DNA of 54,290 nt. It comes from Pseudomonas sp. 7P_10.2_Bac1. Its GTDB lineage: Bacteria > Pseudomonadota > Gammaproteobacteria > Pseudomonadales > Pseudomonadaceae. Below the pieces are notes generated by a model. The model saw nothing but the letters and a program-made list of their open reading frames with translations. It was not told the DNA's origin and made no database searches. The position numbers and the translations under genes are program-made. Positions 9,045 to 17,657 of the stretch are shown in pieces; position 1 is the first letter of the stretch; every line of letters begins with the position of its first letter. Where the stretch lies: positions 1 through 54,290 of the forward strand of contig NZ_JANLNV010000002.1 of assembly GCF_025465935.1 (NCBI RefSeq), read 5' to 3'.

Positions 9045-9551
9045 ATGGAAGATACCCTTGCCATCATTTCAGCGATGACGCAGTCCGCTGACTTTCACGG
9101 CGCTTATGAACACGCCGTTCCGCTTGCGCAGCAACATCCCAATGAAGTGGCCGTTCAAATGGCAGCGGCTTATGCGTGCGACCGTGTAGGTAATGAAGAA
9201 CAAGCCTTGGTTTACTATCGCAAGGGCTGGGCGCTCGGTGTGCCTGAAGAACACCGATTTCAGTTTTTGATCGGTTTTAGCAGCACCCTCAGGAATGTCG
9301 GGTGCGCGCATGAGTCGCTCGAGTGGTTGCAGCTCGCCAGGGGTGAACAACCAAACAATCCGGCGCTTGCTGCGTTCACTGCGCTCGCTTTACACACCCT
9401 CGGTGAGACCGAATTGGCGCTCGCTACTATGCTGGAAGCTGCTTTAAAAACGGGGGATGGCAACGGCCTGGCACCCTATACCCGAGCGCTGACAGAGTAC
9501 CGGGATGAGCTGGTAATGGCTGCCGGAAACCCCAGCACAACCATAGTTTAG
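9045..9551 (+). CDS. tetratricopeptide-repeat protein (TPR_5-like)
   Basis: 168 residues from ATG 9045, which has GGAG nine bases upstream; an in-frame ATG at 8919 would add 42 residues but has a poor site. The protein is an array of helical pairs with TPR spacing (for example QMAAAYACDRVGNEEQALVYYRKG, given here only by position about 30-55, and AFTALALHTLGETELAL near 115). It resembles the small TPR_5 group. Probably a cytosolic scaffold; no enzyme motif. It is flanked by unrelated genes. Confidence 0.75.
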   Translation: MEDTLAIISAMTQSADFHGAYEHAVPLAQQHPNEVAVQMAAAYACDRVGNEEQALVYYRKGWALGVPEEHRFQFLIGFSSTLRNVGCAHESLEWLQLARGEQPNNPALAAFTALALHTLGETELALATMLEAALKTGDGNGLAPYTRALTEYRDELVMAAGNPSTTIV

Positions 9552-9608
9552 AGGCTGATGAGCCCAGCATTTGCAGCCGTGCCAACAGCACGATAATGCG
9601 ATAAGCCA

Positions 9609-10451
9609 TCAGATTGTTAGCACTTTGCGGGGGACCAACTGCCTGACTTCTTCAATTGACTTATAAGGGATCAAGCTGCTGGGAAGTTTAGAGGTACTGG
9701 ACAAGTTGTAAACGCTAAAGTCAGTGTCTATTACCTTTTCTGCCATCAGTTCAAAGGAGGGCAGAATGCGAGATTCCATATGCTCATCCAACACGCAGGG
9801 TGACTTGTGTGATTGAGCCGTCTCATAAAAACGCCCTGTATCGGGGCATAAATCCACCCCGACCATAAATACTTTGTTGAAGCCCGCGTGATAGGCAACT
9901 TGCAAAGCAAGATAGGCCACTGTTCTGGCATCGAAATAACCTTCGCTCAAATCTTTACTGAAGCCGATGCTGCTGTTTCTGCCCGTATGGAATTTTGAGC
10001 GGCGGATTAAATTACCAGGCTCGGTTGAGAACAAATCCCGCCAGGTGGATTTAGCGGCTTTTTTCAAGGCGTAGAATTCGCCTGATGGCATGGGAATGTC
10101 ATGCAGTACGTAATCTTCTCGTAGCACTACACGCTGGCTAAGTGCCAGCCCTGCATGGAATAAACTGGATTGCTGTGTGAAAAAGCCAGAGTCAGTACAG
10201 ACATAGAAAAAAGGGCTGATTGAAGTATTCAGGAACATCGAAATCGCACCGTTTACCACAATCATCGGCACGTGTTTGAACTCATTCAGAGGGAAGTCTT
10301 TGGCTGATGCGCCTGAGGCAATGATAAAGACAGCACCCTCAGCAATATCCTTGCAACCCGACAGTGCAAGCGGTGCCGTGGAAGAAGTGGAAAAATAGGT
10401 GTTGGCAACGCCCATGGCTTTGAACCCTCTGGAGCAGTAGCTGTAGAACAT
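9609..10451 (-). CDS. WaaZ/RfaZ-like LPS core biosynthesis protein
   Basis: 280 residues. The N-terminal half has FIIASGASAKDFP, VVNGAISMFL and FFYVCTDSGFF, the second half IGFSKDLSEGYFDARTVAY and VGVDLCPDTGRFYE. I recognise this order from E. coli WaaZ, the enzyme that adds a third Kdo to the inner core of lipopolysaccharide at the cytoplasmic face of the membrane; the family belongs with DUF115/MAF-like sugar transferases. No signal peptide, as expected. ATG 10451 is preceded by GGGAATAA; an internal ATG at 10415 is possible. It stands alone, outside any LPS gene cluster. The exact sugar transferred is inference. Confidence 0.7.
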   Translation of the reverse strand: MFYSYCSRGFKAMGVANTYFSTSSTAPLALSGCKDIAEGAVFIIASGASAKDFPLNEFKHVPMIVVNGAISMFLNTSISPFFYVCTDSGFFTQQSSLFHAGLALSQRVVLREDYVLHDIPMPSGEFYALKKAAKSTWRDLFSTEPGNLIRRSKFHTGRNSSIGFSKDLSEGYFDARTVAYLALQVAYHAGFNKVFMVGVDLCPDTGRFYETAQSHKSPCVLDEHMESRILPSFELMAEKVIDTDFSVYNLSSTSKLPSSLIPYKSIEEVRQLVPRKVLTI

Positions 10452-10707
10452 TTATTCCCATATATGCAAAGCATATGTAGTCCCTTTTCAGTATAGGTGC
10501 GATATATCGCGTTGTTTCATGAAAAATCTGTCATTTTGGAATTATTGAAGCGGTTTTTGCGCGGATTTTCACTTGTTTTTCACAACTGTAAAGAAGTGTT
10601 GATTGTCTTAACAGAAGCTTAAAAAACTTACTGGAAGTTGGTGTTCGTACTTGAGGGCTTATAGCAGGCTCTCTGAGTTGGAACCTGCTATTGGTGGTGT
10701 TATTGAA

Positions 10708-11619
10708 CTACTGGGCCTTATTGCCTGTGGCAAATTTCTTGGCTGCAATAACACACATAATCACCGCCCCGGTGACGCCAAACATGCCGAGGGTTACCGC
10801 TTCATGCAGGAAGATAGCGGCCAGGGCCAGTCCAAAGAACGGTTGTAACAGTTGCAACTGCCCGACGGCAGCAATCCCGCCTTGGGCCAGCCCGCGGTAC
10901 CAGAAGAAAAAGCCAATCAACATGCTGAACAGCGAGATGTAACCTAGGCTGAACCACGCTGGCGGGCTGATGCCAGTGAAAGAGACGGGGGCCATGATGC
11001 AGGCCAGTGTTGCCATGATTGGCAACGAGAGCACCAGCGCCCATGAAATAACCTGCCAGCCGCCCAGGGTTCTGGACAGTTTTGCGCCTTCGGCGTAGCC
11101 CAGGCCGCAGACCAGGACTGCCAAAAGCATCAGTATGTCGCCCTGTGCAGAGGCGTTCAGCCCTTGCGAGATGGCAAACCCAATCACCAGTGCACTGCCC
11201 AGAACCGAGAACAACCAGAACGCCGGGCGCGGCCGTTCACCCCCGCGCAGCACGGCAAATGCGGCGGTCGAGAGCGGCAGCAGGCCGAGGAAAACAATAG
11301 AGTGCGCCGAGGTGACATGCTGCAAGGCCAACGCAGTCAGCAACGGAAACCCGAGTACTACGCCACTGGCCACGATTACCAACGAAAAAAGCTGGCTTCT
11401 ATCTGGACGTCTGGCCTTGAGTGCCAACAGGATGCACAGCGCCAGCACTCCGGCAATGGAGGCTCGGGCAAAGGTTAGAAAAACCGGATTAAACTCTTGC
11501 ACGGCCACGCGGGTCGCGGGTAACGAGGCGCTGAAAATGACCACGCCGATAAAACCGTTGATCCAGCCGGAAAGATTTTTCTCGGTTGCTGGAGTGTGCA
11601 AATTAGAGGTGCGTTCCAT
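10708..11619 (-). CDS. DMT-superfamily transporter (EamA)
   Basis: 303 residues with ten predicted membrane segments arranged as two EamA repeats (about 18-150 and 160-295), the pattern of drug/metabolite exporters. Features typical of the family include PATRVAVQEFNPVFLTFAR in the first repeat and FFWYRGLAQGGIAAVGQLQLLQP in the second. It lies divergent from a MocR-type regulator, a common arrangement in which the regulator controls the exporter. Substrate unknown. Confidence 0.9.
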   Translation of the reverse strand: MERTSNLHTPATEKNLSGWINGFIGVVIFSASLPATRVAVQEFNPVFLTFARASIAGVLALCILLALKARRPDRSQLFSLVIVASGVVLGFPLLTALALQHVTSAHSIVFLGLLPLSTAAFAVLRGGERPRPAFWLFSVLGSALVIGFAISQGLNASAQGDILMLLAVLVCGLGYAEGAKLSRTLGGWQVISWALVLSLPIMATLACIMAPVSFTGISPPAWFSLGYISLFSMLIGFFFWYRGLAQGGIAAVGQLQLLQPFFGLALAAIFLHEAVTLGMFGVTGAVIMCVIAAKKFATGNKAQ

Positions 11620-11678
11620 CGGGTCTCACGCTCAAGGCTAAGGGCAGGATTGCTTTAATCGCATGCTATGGCTGAAGA

Positions 11679-11692
11679 TTGATGACAATCAA
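11679..11692. promoter_or_regulatory. perfect ANR/FNR-type palindrome
   Basis: TTGATGACAATCAA matches TTGAT-N4-ATCAA, the consensus bound by FNR and its Pseudomonas homolog ANR, at every defined position. It sits in the divergent intergenic region between the DMT transporter (start 11619) and the MocR regulator (start about 11718). Its centre is about 66 bases from the transporter ATG, compatible with activation at -41.5 of a start site near 11644. Confidence 0.55.
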
Positions 11693-11702
11693 AATATTGT
11701 CA
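11683..11702. promoter_or_regulatory. inverted repeat, candidate MocR operator
   Basis: TGACAAT (11683-11689) and ATTGTCA (11696-11702) form a perfect 7-bp inverted repeat with a 6-base spacer, overlapping the FNR-type palindrome. Its place between regulator and transporter suggests an operator for the adjacent MocR protein; this is inference. Confidence 0.45.
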
Positions 11703-11717
11703 TGGATACATATTCCG

Positions 11718-13049
11718 ATGCCCCGTTCCCGATACAAGTCGCTGGTTGACTCGTTTGCCGCTGATATTCGCTCCGGCCGATTGTCTCCGGGCACACGGCT
11801 GCCTACGCACCGGCAGTTGGCTGCGACACAAGGGTTGGCGCTGGTCACGGCGAGTCGGGTGTATGCAGAACTCGAGGCCATGGGGCTGGTCAGCGGAGAG
11901 ACCGGGCGCGGGACGTTCGTCAGGGAGACTTCGCTGCCGCCAGGTCACGGCATTGATCAGCCGCAAGTGACGGCGGGCATGCTGGACCTTAACTACAACT
12001 ATCCGTCTGTTCCCGGGCAAGCTGAGCTGCTGCGCACCGCACTGCGTCAACTTGCGCTGTCGGGTGATTTGGAATCGTTGTTGCGGTATCAGCCACATGG
12101 CGGGCGTTTGCACGAACGCGCGTCGGTGGCGCGGCACTTACTGACGCGGGGCCTGAGTGTCGCGGCCGAACAAGTGTTGATCGTCAATGGTGCACAACAT
12201 GGGTTGACGGTCGCACTGATGGCCTTGTTAAAACCCGGCGATGTGGTGGCCGTCGATGCGTTGAGTTACCCGGGGTTTAAAGCGCTCGCGCAAACATTGC
12301 ACCTTGAAGTGTTGTCGGTGCCAGTAAGTGATTTCGGCCCTGATCTGGATGCTCTCGAAAAACTCTGTCGACAGCGCTCGGTGCGTGCTGTTTACAGCAT
12401 GCCGACACTGCATAACCCGTTGGGTTGGGTGATGAGCCTCGAGCAGCGACAGCAATTAGTGGCCATTGCACGCAAGCATGACCTACAGATCATTGAAGAT
12501 GCTGCCTACGCCTTTCTGGTAGAAAGCCCACCGTCTCCGATAGCTGAGCTAGCGCCAGAACGCACGCTTTACGTCTCAGGTTTTTCCAAAAGCGTTGCTG
12601 CGGGCCTGCGGGTCGGATTCATCACTGCGCCGCTGCCCCTGATCACAACCTTGGAGCGAGTAATCCGGGTGACCGCCTGGAACACCCCCGGAGTCATGAC
12701 ATCCCTCACCAGTGCCTGGCTGGACGACGGTACCGTCAGCCGCCTGGAAATCCAAAAGCGCAAAGACGCCCATGCCCGACAGGCTATTGCCGACGAACTA
12801 TTGGCAGGGTTGCGGACAATACGCCATCCCTATTCCTACTTCGTTTGGTTGCCTTTGTCAGAAGAAGCACGGGCCGAACAAGTGGTGACGGCCCTGATGC
12901 GCGAGCACGTCTCGGTCTCGTCAGCGCAGCCTTTCGCAACATCGATCCATGTGCCGCGTGCGATTCGGCTGGCGTTAGCCTCGGTAGACATGGCATCCCT
13001 GCGCGAGGGGCTGGCAAAAGTGAAGTGGGTGGTTGAGGCGTATTCGTAA
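11718..13049 (+). CDS. MocR/GntR-type regulator with aminotransferase domain
   Basis: 443 residues from ATG 11718 (MPRSRYK); an upstream ATG near 11679 would add 13 residues. Residues about 1-70 are a GntR winged helix (LPTHRQLAATQGLALVTASRVYAELEA region), the rest a fold-type I aminotransferase-like domain with NGAQHGL, the Asp of IIEDAAYAF and the PLP lysine in SGFSKSVAAGLR. Such MocR proteins bind PLP and sense amines or amino acids. The start has no ribosome binding site and could be leaderless. Divergent from the DMT transporter it probably regulates. Confidence 0.88.
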   Translation: MPRSRYKSLVDSFAADIRSGRLSPGTRLPTHRQLAATQGLALVTASRVYAELEAMGLVSGETGRGTFVRETSLPPGHGIDQPQVTAGMLDLNYNYPSVPGQAELLRTALRQLALSGDLESLLRYQPHGGRLHERASVARHLLTRGLSVAAEQVLIVNGAQHGLTVALMALLKPGDVVAVDALSYPGFKALAQTLHLEVLSVPVSDFGPDLDALEKLCRQRSVRAVYSMPTLHNPLGWVMSLEQRQQLVAIARKHDLQIIEDAAYAFLVESPPSPIAELAPERTLYVSGFSKSVAAGLRVGFITAPLPLITTLERVIRVTAWNTPGVMTSLTSAWLDDGTVSRLEIQKRKDAHARQAIADELLAGLRTIRHPYSYFVWLPLSEEARAEQVVTALMREHVSVSSAQPFATSIHVPRAIRLALASVDMASLREGLAKVKWVVEAYS

Positions 13050-13194
13050 GATAGGGGGTGGATTTTTCGGCTTGGCTTCTGGAGTGTCCGACAGCTTTAT
13101 GAAGACGTACTGTCATTGACAATGTTTTTTTTCCTACTTGATGAGGTACATTTCCCTGCATTTCGTGCATAGGTGCAGATCATAGGGAAAGGCC

Positions 13195-13983
13195 ATGTCA
13201 GACGGTTGGAGTAAGGAAGAACTTGAAGCATCTGTGCAGGCATATCGCGAAATGTTGAGCATGCAACAGTCAGGAAAGAAGTTTGTTAAGAAATCAATCT
13301 ATCGCGAATTATCTGAACGCTTTGGCCGCAAATCAGGAGCCTTTGAACGCAGAATGCAAAATATTTCTGCGATCTATGAGGAGAGCGGGCTCGAATGGGT
13401 TGTAGGGCTAAAACCGCAAAAGAACATAGGTTCGGCCATCAAACCCCAGCTCATTGAGATGCTTAATCTTGATCGACAGCCTGCGGAAGATGCGATTGTT
13501 CGTGAGCTTGTTATCGCTGAGATCGAAGCTGACCAACACTGTGCATTTAATCCCTCCGACGTGGAAGATGCTCGTAAACGAATGGTCGCAAACATTGTGC
13601 TACGACGCGGACAGTCAGGTTTTCGCAAGAAATTGTTGGATGCCTACGGCACACAATGCGCCATTACTGGTTGTAACCAGCCTGAAGTCTTAGAGGCGGC
13701 GCATATCCATCCCTACAAAGGGCAGCACACACATGTGGTTTCAAACGGCTTATTGCTCCGTGCCGATCTTCATACATTGTTCGATTTGTATTTGATTGCC
13801 ATCGAACCTGAAACGTTGCGTGTTCGATTATCTGCGGCACTCAGCAAGTCAGAGTACGCCCAATACGAAGGACAACCACTGAAGACGCCGACTTTGGCTA
13901 GCGCCAAGCCCTGCCTTGAAACCCTCCAGTGGCACGCCGATCAGTGCCCGTGGCTCAAATCCCCGAGCGGGTCATCGGGCTGA
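13195..13983 (+). CDS. HNH endonuclease with helical N-terminal domain
   Basis: 262 residues. Residues about 1-70 hold a helical DNA-binding-like segment (IYRELSERFGRKSGAFERRMQNIS region) that I know from several HNH and restriction-type proteins. Residues 140-205 form an HNH_2 domain: Cys155 and Cys160, His170 (AAHI), Asn184 (NGLLL) and His193 (DLHTLFD). Such proteins cut DNA and often act in defence; target unknown. ATG 13195 follows GGGAAAGG. The gene looks more AT-rich than its neighbours, a sign of transfer. Its 3' end overlaps, tail to tail, the end of the gene at 13955-14446. No methylase is nearby. Confidence 0.85.
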   Translation: MSDGWSKEELEASVQAYREMLSMQQSGKKFVKKSIYRELSERFGRKSGAFERRMQNISAIYEESGLEWVVGLKPQKNIGSAIKPQLIEMLNLDRQPAEDAIVRELVIAEIEADQHCAFNPSDVEDARKRMVANIVLRRGQSGFRKKLLDAYGTQCAITGCNQPEVLEAAHIHPYKGQHTHVVSNGLLLRADLHTLFDLYLIAIEPETLRVRLSAALSKSEYAQYEGQPLKTPTLASAKPCLETLQWHADQCPWLKSPSGSSG

Positions 13984-14446
13984 GTATCTGGCTCCCCAGG
14001 TTCAATGCCTGGGTTACTAGCGTTCTCAATGCCTGCGCATTTTCGCCTTGGACGATCTGCGAGAGTTTTTCTCCGAGAGTAGTGGCGTCCTCGTGGCCTT
14101 CGGCAAAGGCTCGCAGGATCAGTAGCCCGTTGCTGGTAAGGACGACTTCAAAAAATGAAACGCCCGACATGCCGTCGAAGTGGATGTAGCCTACGTCTGC
14201 CAGCCATTTGACCGTGGCCAGGAACAGGTTTTCTTCCTGGCTAAGTAGCTGGCGGTTGCTGTCGTCGAGTGTGTTGTAGTTGATGAAGTGTTCGGCGGTC
14301 AGAGTGATGGGCAGCGGGAAGTTACGGTACAGGCGGCCCAGGATCAAACCGGTGTAGCTGTCGAACAGTTCAATATTGTTGGACGGCAGATCGTTAACGC
14401 TGTGCGTGCTTTTGTCTTTGGCAGAACCAGCGAATCCTTTGAACAT
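13955..14446 (-). CDS. hypothetical protein, paralog of the protein at 790-1233
   Basis: 163 residues from ATG 14446, which has AGAGGT five bases upstream. Not recognised as a named domain. It aligns by eye with the protein at 790-1233: LY--FPLP, LD-S-----E, TVKWL-D-GY, LT-NGLL-L and a C-terminal AL-LGS-I. A short N-terminal extension of about 25 polar residues is specific to this copy. No signal or membrane segment. Its stop lies 29 bases inside the 3' end of the HNH nuclease gene on the other strand. Function unknown; an antidote role for the nuclease is conceivable but unsupported. Confidence 0.75.
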   Translation of the reverse strand: MFKGFAGSAKDKSTHSVNDLPSNNIELFDSYTGLILGRLYRNFPLPITLTAEHFINYNTLDDSNRQLLSQEENLFLATVKWLADVGYIHFDGMSGVSFFEVVLTSNGLLILRAFAEGHEDATTLGEKLSQIVQGENAQALRTLVTQALNLGSQILSPMTRSGI

Positions 14447-14605
14447 GCGAACCTCTGTCAGGGGCGGCGGTGTGCCGCATTCGAACATTTCTCCCTAATG
14501 GGTATAGCACAGGGCCTGCAGATGGGCAGGGCTGTAGCCACTGACGAGGTTCGACGCCAATCACTGCTCGGACCTCGACAGCGACTGTGCCACAGCGCAG
14601 GTTCT

Positions 14606-14956
14606 TTAAGGCGCTTCAACCTCTAGCCCATACAGGTCGCAATATTCCGGCCAATCCAGGCCTGCCATCTGTGCAACCTCTCGGTGCACTTCCAGGCGCT
14701 GCGCCTTGAAGTCTTCTGGCGTTTCAGCAGTCAGTTGCAAGGTCAACTCCCAGGCAAAGAAGCCCAATCGCTCAGCTTCGGCTTCAAAGGCTTCATTCAA
14801 GCGCTTTTGTCGATACTCCTGCATGGATTGACCCACTGCACGGGCTGCCAATGGGTTGAGCTTTTCAAGTTCTACCCCAAGCTCCGGGTGCTCGCGCAGA
14901 AATCGATCCAGGGCTTTTTGATGCTGAGGTCCAGGTTCTGTCACACACATCTCCAC
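14606..14956 (-). CDS. DUF6388 family protein
   Basis: 116 residues, acidic, mostly helical, with the sequence features AARAVGQSMQEYR and GFFAWELTLQLTAE that I associate with DUF6388 proteins of pseudomonads. No catalytic motif, signal or membrane segment. Function unknown. It is followed on the same strand by nothing obvious; upstream lies the AraC gene, also on the minus strand, 29 bases away, so the two could be one transcript. A later in-frame ATG six bases downstream (MCVTEP) is an alternative start. Confidence 0.8.
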   Translation of the reverse strand: MEMCVTEPGPQHQKALDRFLREHPELGVELEKLNPLAARAVGQSMQEYRQKRLNEAFEAEAERLGFFAWELTLQLTAETPEDFKAQRLEVHREVAQMAGLDWPEYCDLYGLEVEAP

Positions 14957-14985
14957 GTTTAATAAGGGTGTAAGTGCTGAAGTGA

Positions 14986-15897
14986 TTAGCGGCGCTCATG
15001 TTGCTTGCGATACGCGCCCGGTTGCACGCCAATGGCCTTGGTGAACGCTCGGGTAAAAGCGGCAATCGACTGATAACCCACGGCCCCGCAGACTTGCTCG
15101 ACAGTGTGCCCGGTTTGCAGCAACTGGCAGGCATGGCGCATGCGCAACGCCTGTAGCACATGGCCCGGCGACTGACCGGCCAGTTCACTGAAGCGTTTGA
15201 AAAACGCCGAGCGTGACAGGCCTGTGCAGGCCGCCATGCTTTCCAGCGTCCATGGTTGTTCGGGGTGTTCGATCAGTTGTTCCAGTAATCCGCAGAACGC
15301 TGGCTGACGGGCCAGTGCGACCAAGCCGCCGAGGTTCGGGTTGTCACCCACTTGCTGGCGTAAGACGTAAAGAAATAGTAGGTGGCTCAGGCGCTCAAGC
15401 AATGACGAAGAAGGCCCGGGGATGCGCTGGCATTCTTCAAGAATCAGCTGGAAAAGTGTCCTTGCTGCGTGGGACGACGGGTCGTCCGCGCGCAAAAGAA
15501 TCCACGCGGGCAGGGCTTCGATAATCAGCGCTGAGAGCCCCGGCTGAAAGTGAAAGAAGCCGCATACAAGGCCGACGCCATCTTCCGCCTGGCTGTCGAG
15601 TGGCTGCATGCTCTGGCGCGGTAGTTGTGCGGCCAAACTTGGGTCCTGGGCGCTGGACAGCCGGTATTTCAAGTCTTGCAGCAGAAACAGCGCATCCCCC
15701 GCGTTGAGCTGCACGCCCGTGGTTTGCCCCTCGACATGCAGCCAGCATTGGCCCTGCACGACCATGTGGAAACTGGCACGGGCCAACCCCTCGGTGCTGC
15801 TATGCCAGCCGCCGCAATAGCGGCCGACGTGGAACAGACTGGCATCCAGCTCAAGGCTTTCTAATAACCAATCGATCAGTGGGGTGGACGAAATCAT
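14986..15897 (-). CDS. AraC-family regulator with cupin sensor
   Basis: 303 residues: an N-terminal cupin-type sensor (about 10-110, with SFHMVVQGQCWLHV and LNAGDALFLLQDL) and a C-terminal AraC DNA-binding domain (about 205-300) with two helix-turn-helix units, the second containing GYQSIAAFTRAFTKAIGVQPGAYR in part. This is the AraC_binding_2/cupin_6 type common in Pseudomonas. It is divergent from the operon starting at 15999, with about 100 bases between the two starts, and is the likely regulator of that operon. Confidence 0.9.
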   Translation of the reverse strand: MISSTPLIDWLLESLELDASLFHVGRYCGGWHSSTEGLARASFHMVVQGQCWLHVEGQTTGVQLNAGDALFLLQDLKYRLSSAQDPSLAAQLPRQSMQPLDSQAEDGVGLVCGFFHFQPGLSALIIEALPAWILLRADDPSSHAARTLFQLILEECQRIPGPSSSLLERLSHLLFLYVLRQQVGDNPNLGGLVALARQPAFCGLLEQLIEHPEQPWTLESMAACTGLSRSAFFKRFSELAGQSPGHVLQALRMRHACQLLQTGHTVEQVCGAVGYQSIAAFTRAFTKAIGVQPGAYRKQHERR

Positions 15898-15998
15898 CTA
15901 ATGGAAACACTCAGGAGCAAGTAATCACTACTTTAGAATATGGAACGTTTTTTTTATAACCAACAGACTGTTCAGACACCCTACGCAGGAGTCACCAC

Positions 15999-16556
15999 AT
16001 GTCTCGCGTCACCCTTCATAACCTGGACACCGCACCGCAAGCCGCCAAGCCATTCTTGGAAAACGCGCTAAAGAACTCAGGATTTATCCCTAACTTGCTG
16101 GGGATTCTAGCCAATGCGCCAGCAGCATTGGAAACCTATGTCACGGTTTCTGCGCTCAATGGCAAGTCCGAGCTGACCTTACCCGAAAGAGAAGTGGTGC
16201 AACTGATCGCCGCGACGCGTCATGGTTGCGATTTTTGTGTTGCAGGTCATACCGCTGTCGCGCAAAACAAGGCAAAACTGCCGGATGAAGTGGTCACCGC
16301 GTTGCGCGGGCAAACCGAGTTACCGATTGAGCGACTGGAAGCCTTGGCAGCGTTCACCCGTGAAGTGATTGCCACCCGGGGTGATGTCAGCGATGACACT
16401 TACGCCACCTTCAAGGCCGCCGGTTTTACTGAAGGCCAGGCGCTGGAAGTGATTCTGGGCGTGAGCCTGGCGACCTTGTGCAACTTTGCCAACGTCTTCG
16501 CCCGTACCCCGTTGAACCCTGAGCTGGCGCGTTACAGCTGGAACAAACCTGAGTAA
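15999..16556 (+). CDS. carboxymuconolactone decarboxylase / AhpD-like protein
   Basis: 185 residues. The AhpD-type active site is visible: Glu64, then Cys77-x-x-Cys80 and His84 (HGCDFCVAGH), which in AhpD support peroxidase or disulfide reduction. The fold is all helical and cytosolic. ATG 15999 has AGGAG seven to eight bases upstream. It is the first gene of the operon that continues with a flavoprotein and an ABC importer; a role in removing peroxide made by a flavin oxygenase is a reasonable inference. Confidence 0.9.
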   Translation: MSRVTLHNLDTAPQAAKPFLENALKNSGFIPNLLGILANAPAALETYVTVSALNGKSELTLPEREVVQLIAATRHGCDFCVAGHTAVAQNKAKLPDEVVTALRGQTELPIERLEALAAFTREVIATRGDVSDDTYATFKAAGFTEGQALEVILGVSLATLCNFANVFARTPLNPELARYSWNKPE

Positions 16557-16586
16557 TCAGCGGGCCACGATTTTAAGGAGATACCC

Positions 16587-17657
16587 ATGCTCGACCCCGA
16601 ACTCAGTCATTGGCTGGAGACCGAAGCCGAGGCGCTCGACCTTGGCCACTGCGACCCGCAGGCCGTTCTGTCACATCTGGCAGCAGCCAATGTATTGCGG
16701 GTCGGGGTTGACCCGGCGTTGGGCGGCAGTGGCGATACCGTCGTCGAGGCGCTGGAAGCCGTGGCCAGTGTCGCCAGCCACTCGTTGGCCTCGGCCTTTG
16801 TGTTCTGGGGCCAGCGGGCGTTTATCGAATACGTCCTGCAAAGCCCGAACAAGGCCCTCGGGGAACGCTTGCTGCCGGACTTGTTGAGCGGCCAATTGGC
16901 AGGTGCCACTGGCCTGTCCAATGCCATGAAGTTCCTCTCGGGCGTCGAAGCCCTGCAAGTGCGGGCGCGGGCCGAGGCCAATGGCTGGCGTCTGGACGGG
17001 CGTTTGCACTGGGTGACTAATCTGCGCAAAAGCGGGTTTGTGGTCGCGGCAGCGATTGATCGGGAGGAGGGCGGTACGCCGTTTGTGCTAGCGATTCCTG
17101 ATGCGCTGCCGGGCTTGCAGCGCTCCGAGGATCTGCAGTTGATGGGCTTGCAGTCGAGCAACACTGCGGCCATTGACCTGCAAGGGGTGCAGGTCGGCGA
17201 AGAGTGGTTGTTGCATGACAATGCCAAAGTCTTCCTGCCCGCGGTGCGCCCGGCCTTCCTCGGCTTGCAATGTGCAATGGCGATTGGTCTGGCGCGGCGT
17301 TCACTGGCAGAAGCCGAGGCGCATTTGCAAGGTCCGCGTTCTGGTCTGATCGAGTTGTTGCATGAGCAGCGGGCAGCACTTGAGGGCCAGGTCACAGCAC
17401 TCAAGACCGGTCTGCTGGACGGGCGTTTTCTGGCGCAACCGGCAGCGCTGTTCAAAATCCGCATCGCCCTGGCCGAAGCCACCGCCCATGCGGTGCAATT
17501 CGAGCTGCAAGCCAGTGGCGGCAAGGCTTACCTGAGTGCCTACGGCAGCGCCTTTGCGCGCCGCTGGCGGGAGTCGGCCTTTGTGCCGATTGTGACCCCG
17601 AGCCTGGTGCAATTGCGGGCCGAGTTGCAGCGCCAAAGCCAGGCCAGCGCACAATGA
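16587..17657 (+). CDS. acyl-CoA dehydrogenase-like flavoprotein
   Basis: 356 residues with the three-part acyl-CoA dehydrogenase fold: N-terminal helices (1-105), a middle beta domain (about 110-210, including ATGLSNAMK and the LMGLQSSNTAAIDL segment), and C-terminal helices. It lacks the typical acyl-CoA catalytic glutamate loop that I would look for, and its gene context fits the DszC/SfnC-like subgroup of FMN-dependent monooxygenases acting on sulfur or nitrogen compounds. Its stop overlaps the next start (ATGA), so it is translationally coupled to the ABC importer. Dehydrogenase and monooxygenase cannot be separated by eye. Confidence 0.8.
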   Translation: MLDPELSHWLETEAEALDLGHCDPQAVLSHLAAANVLRVGVDPALGGSGDTVVEALEAVASVASHSLASAFVFWGQRAFIEYVLQSPNKALGERLLPDLLSGQLAGATGLSNAMKFLSGVEALQVRARAEANGWRLDGRLHWVTNLRKSGFVVAAAIDREEGGTPFVLAIPDALPGLQRSEDLQLMGLQSSNTAAIDLQGVQVGEEWLLHDNAKVFLPAVRPAFLGLQCAMAIGLARRSLAEAEAHLQGPRSGLIELLHEQRAALEGQVTALKTGLLDGRFLAQPAALFKIRIALAEATAHAVQFELQASGGKAYLSAYGSAFARRWRESAFVPIVTPSLVQLRAELQRQSQASAQ

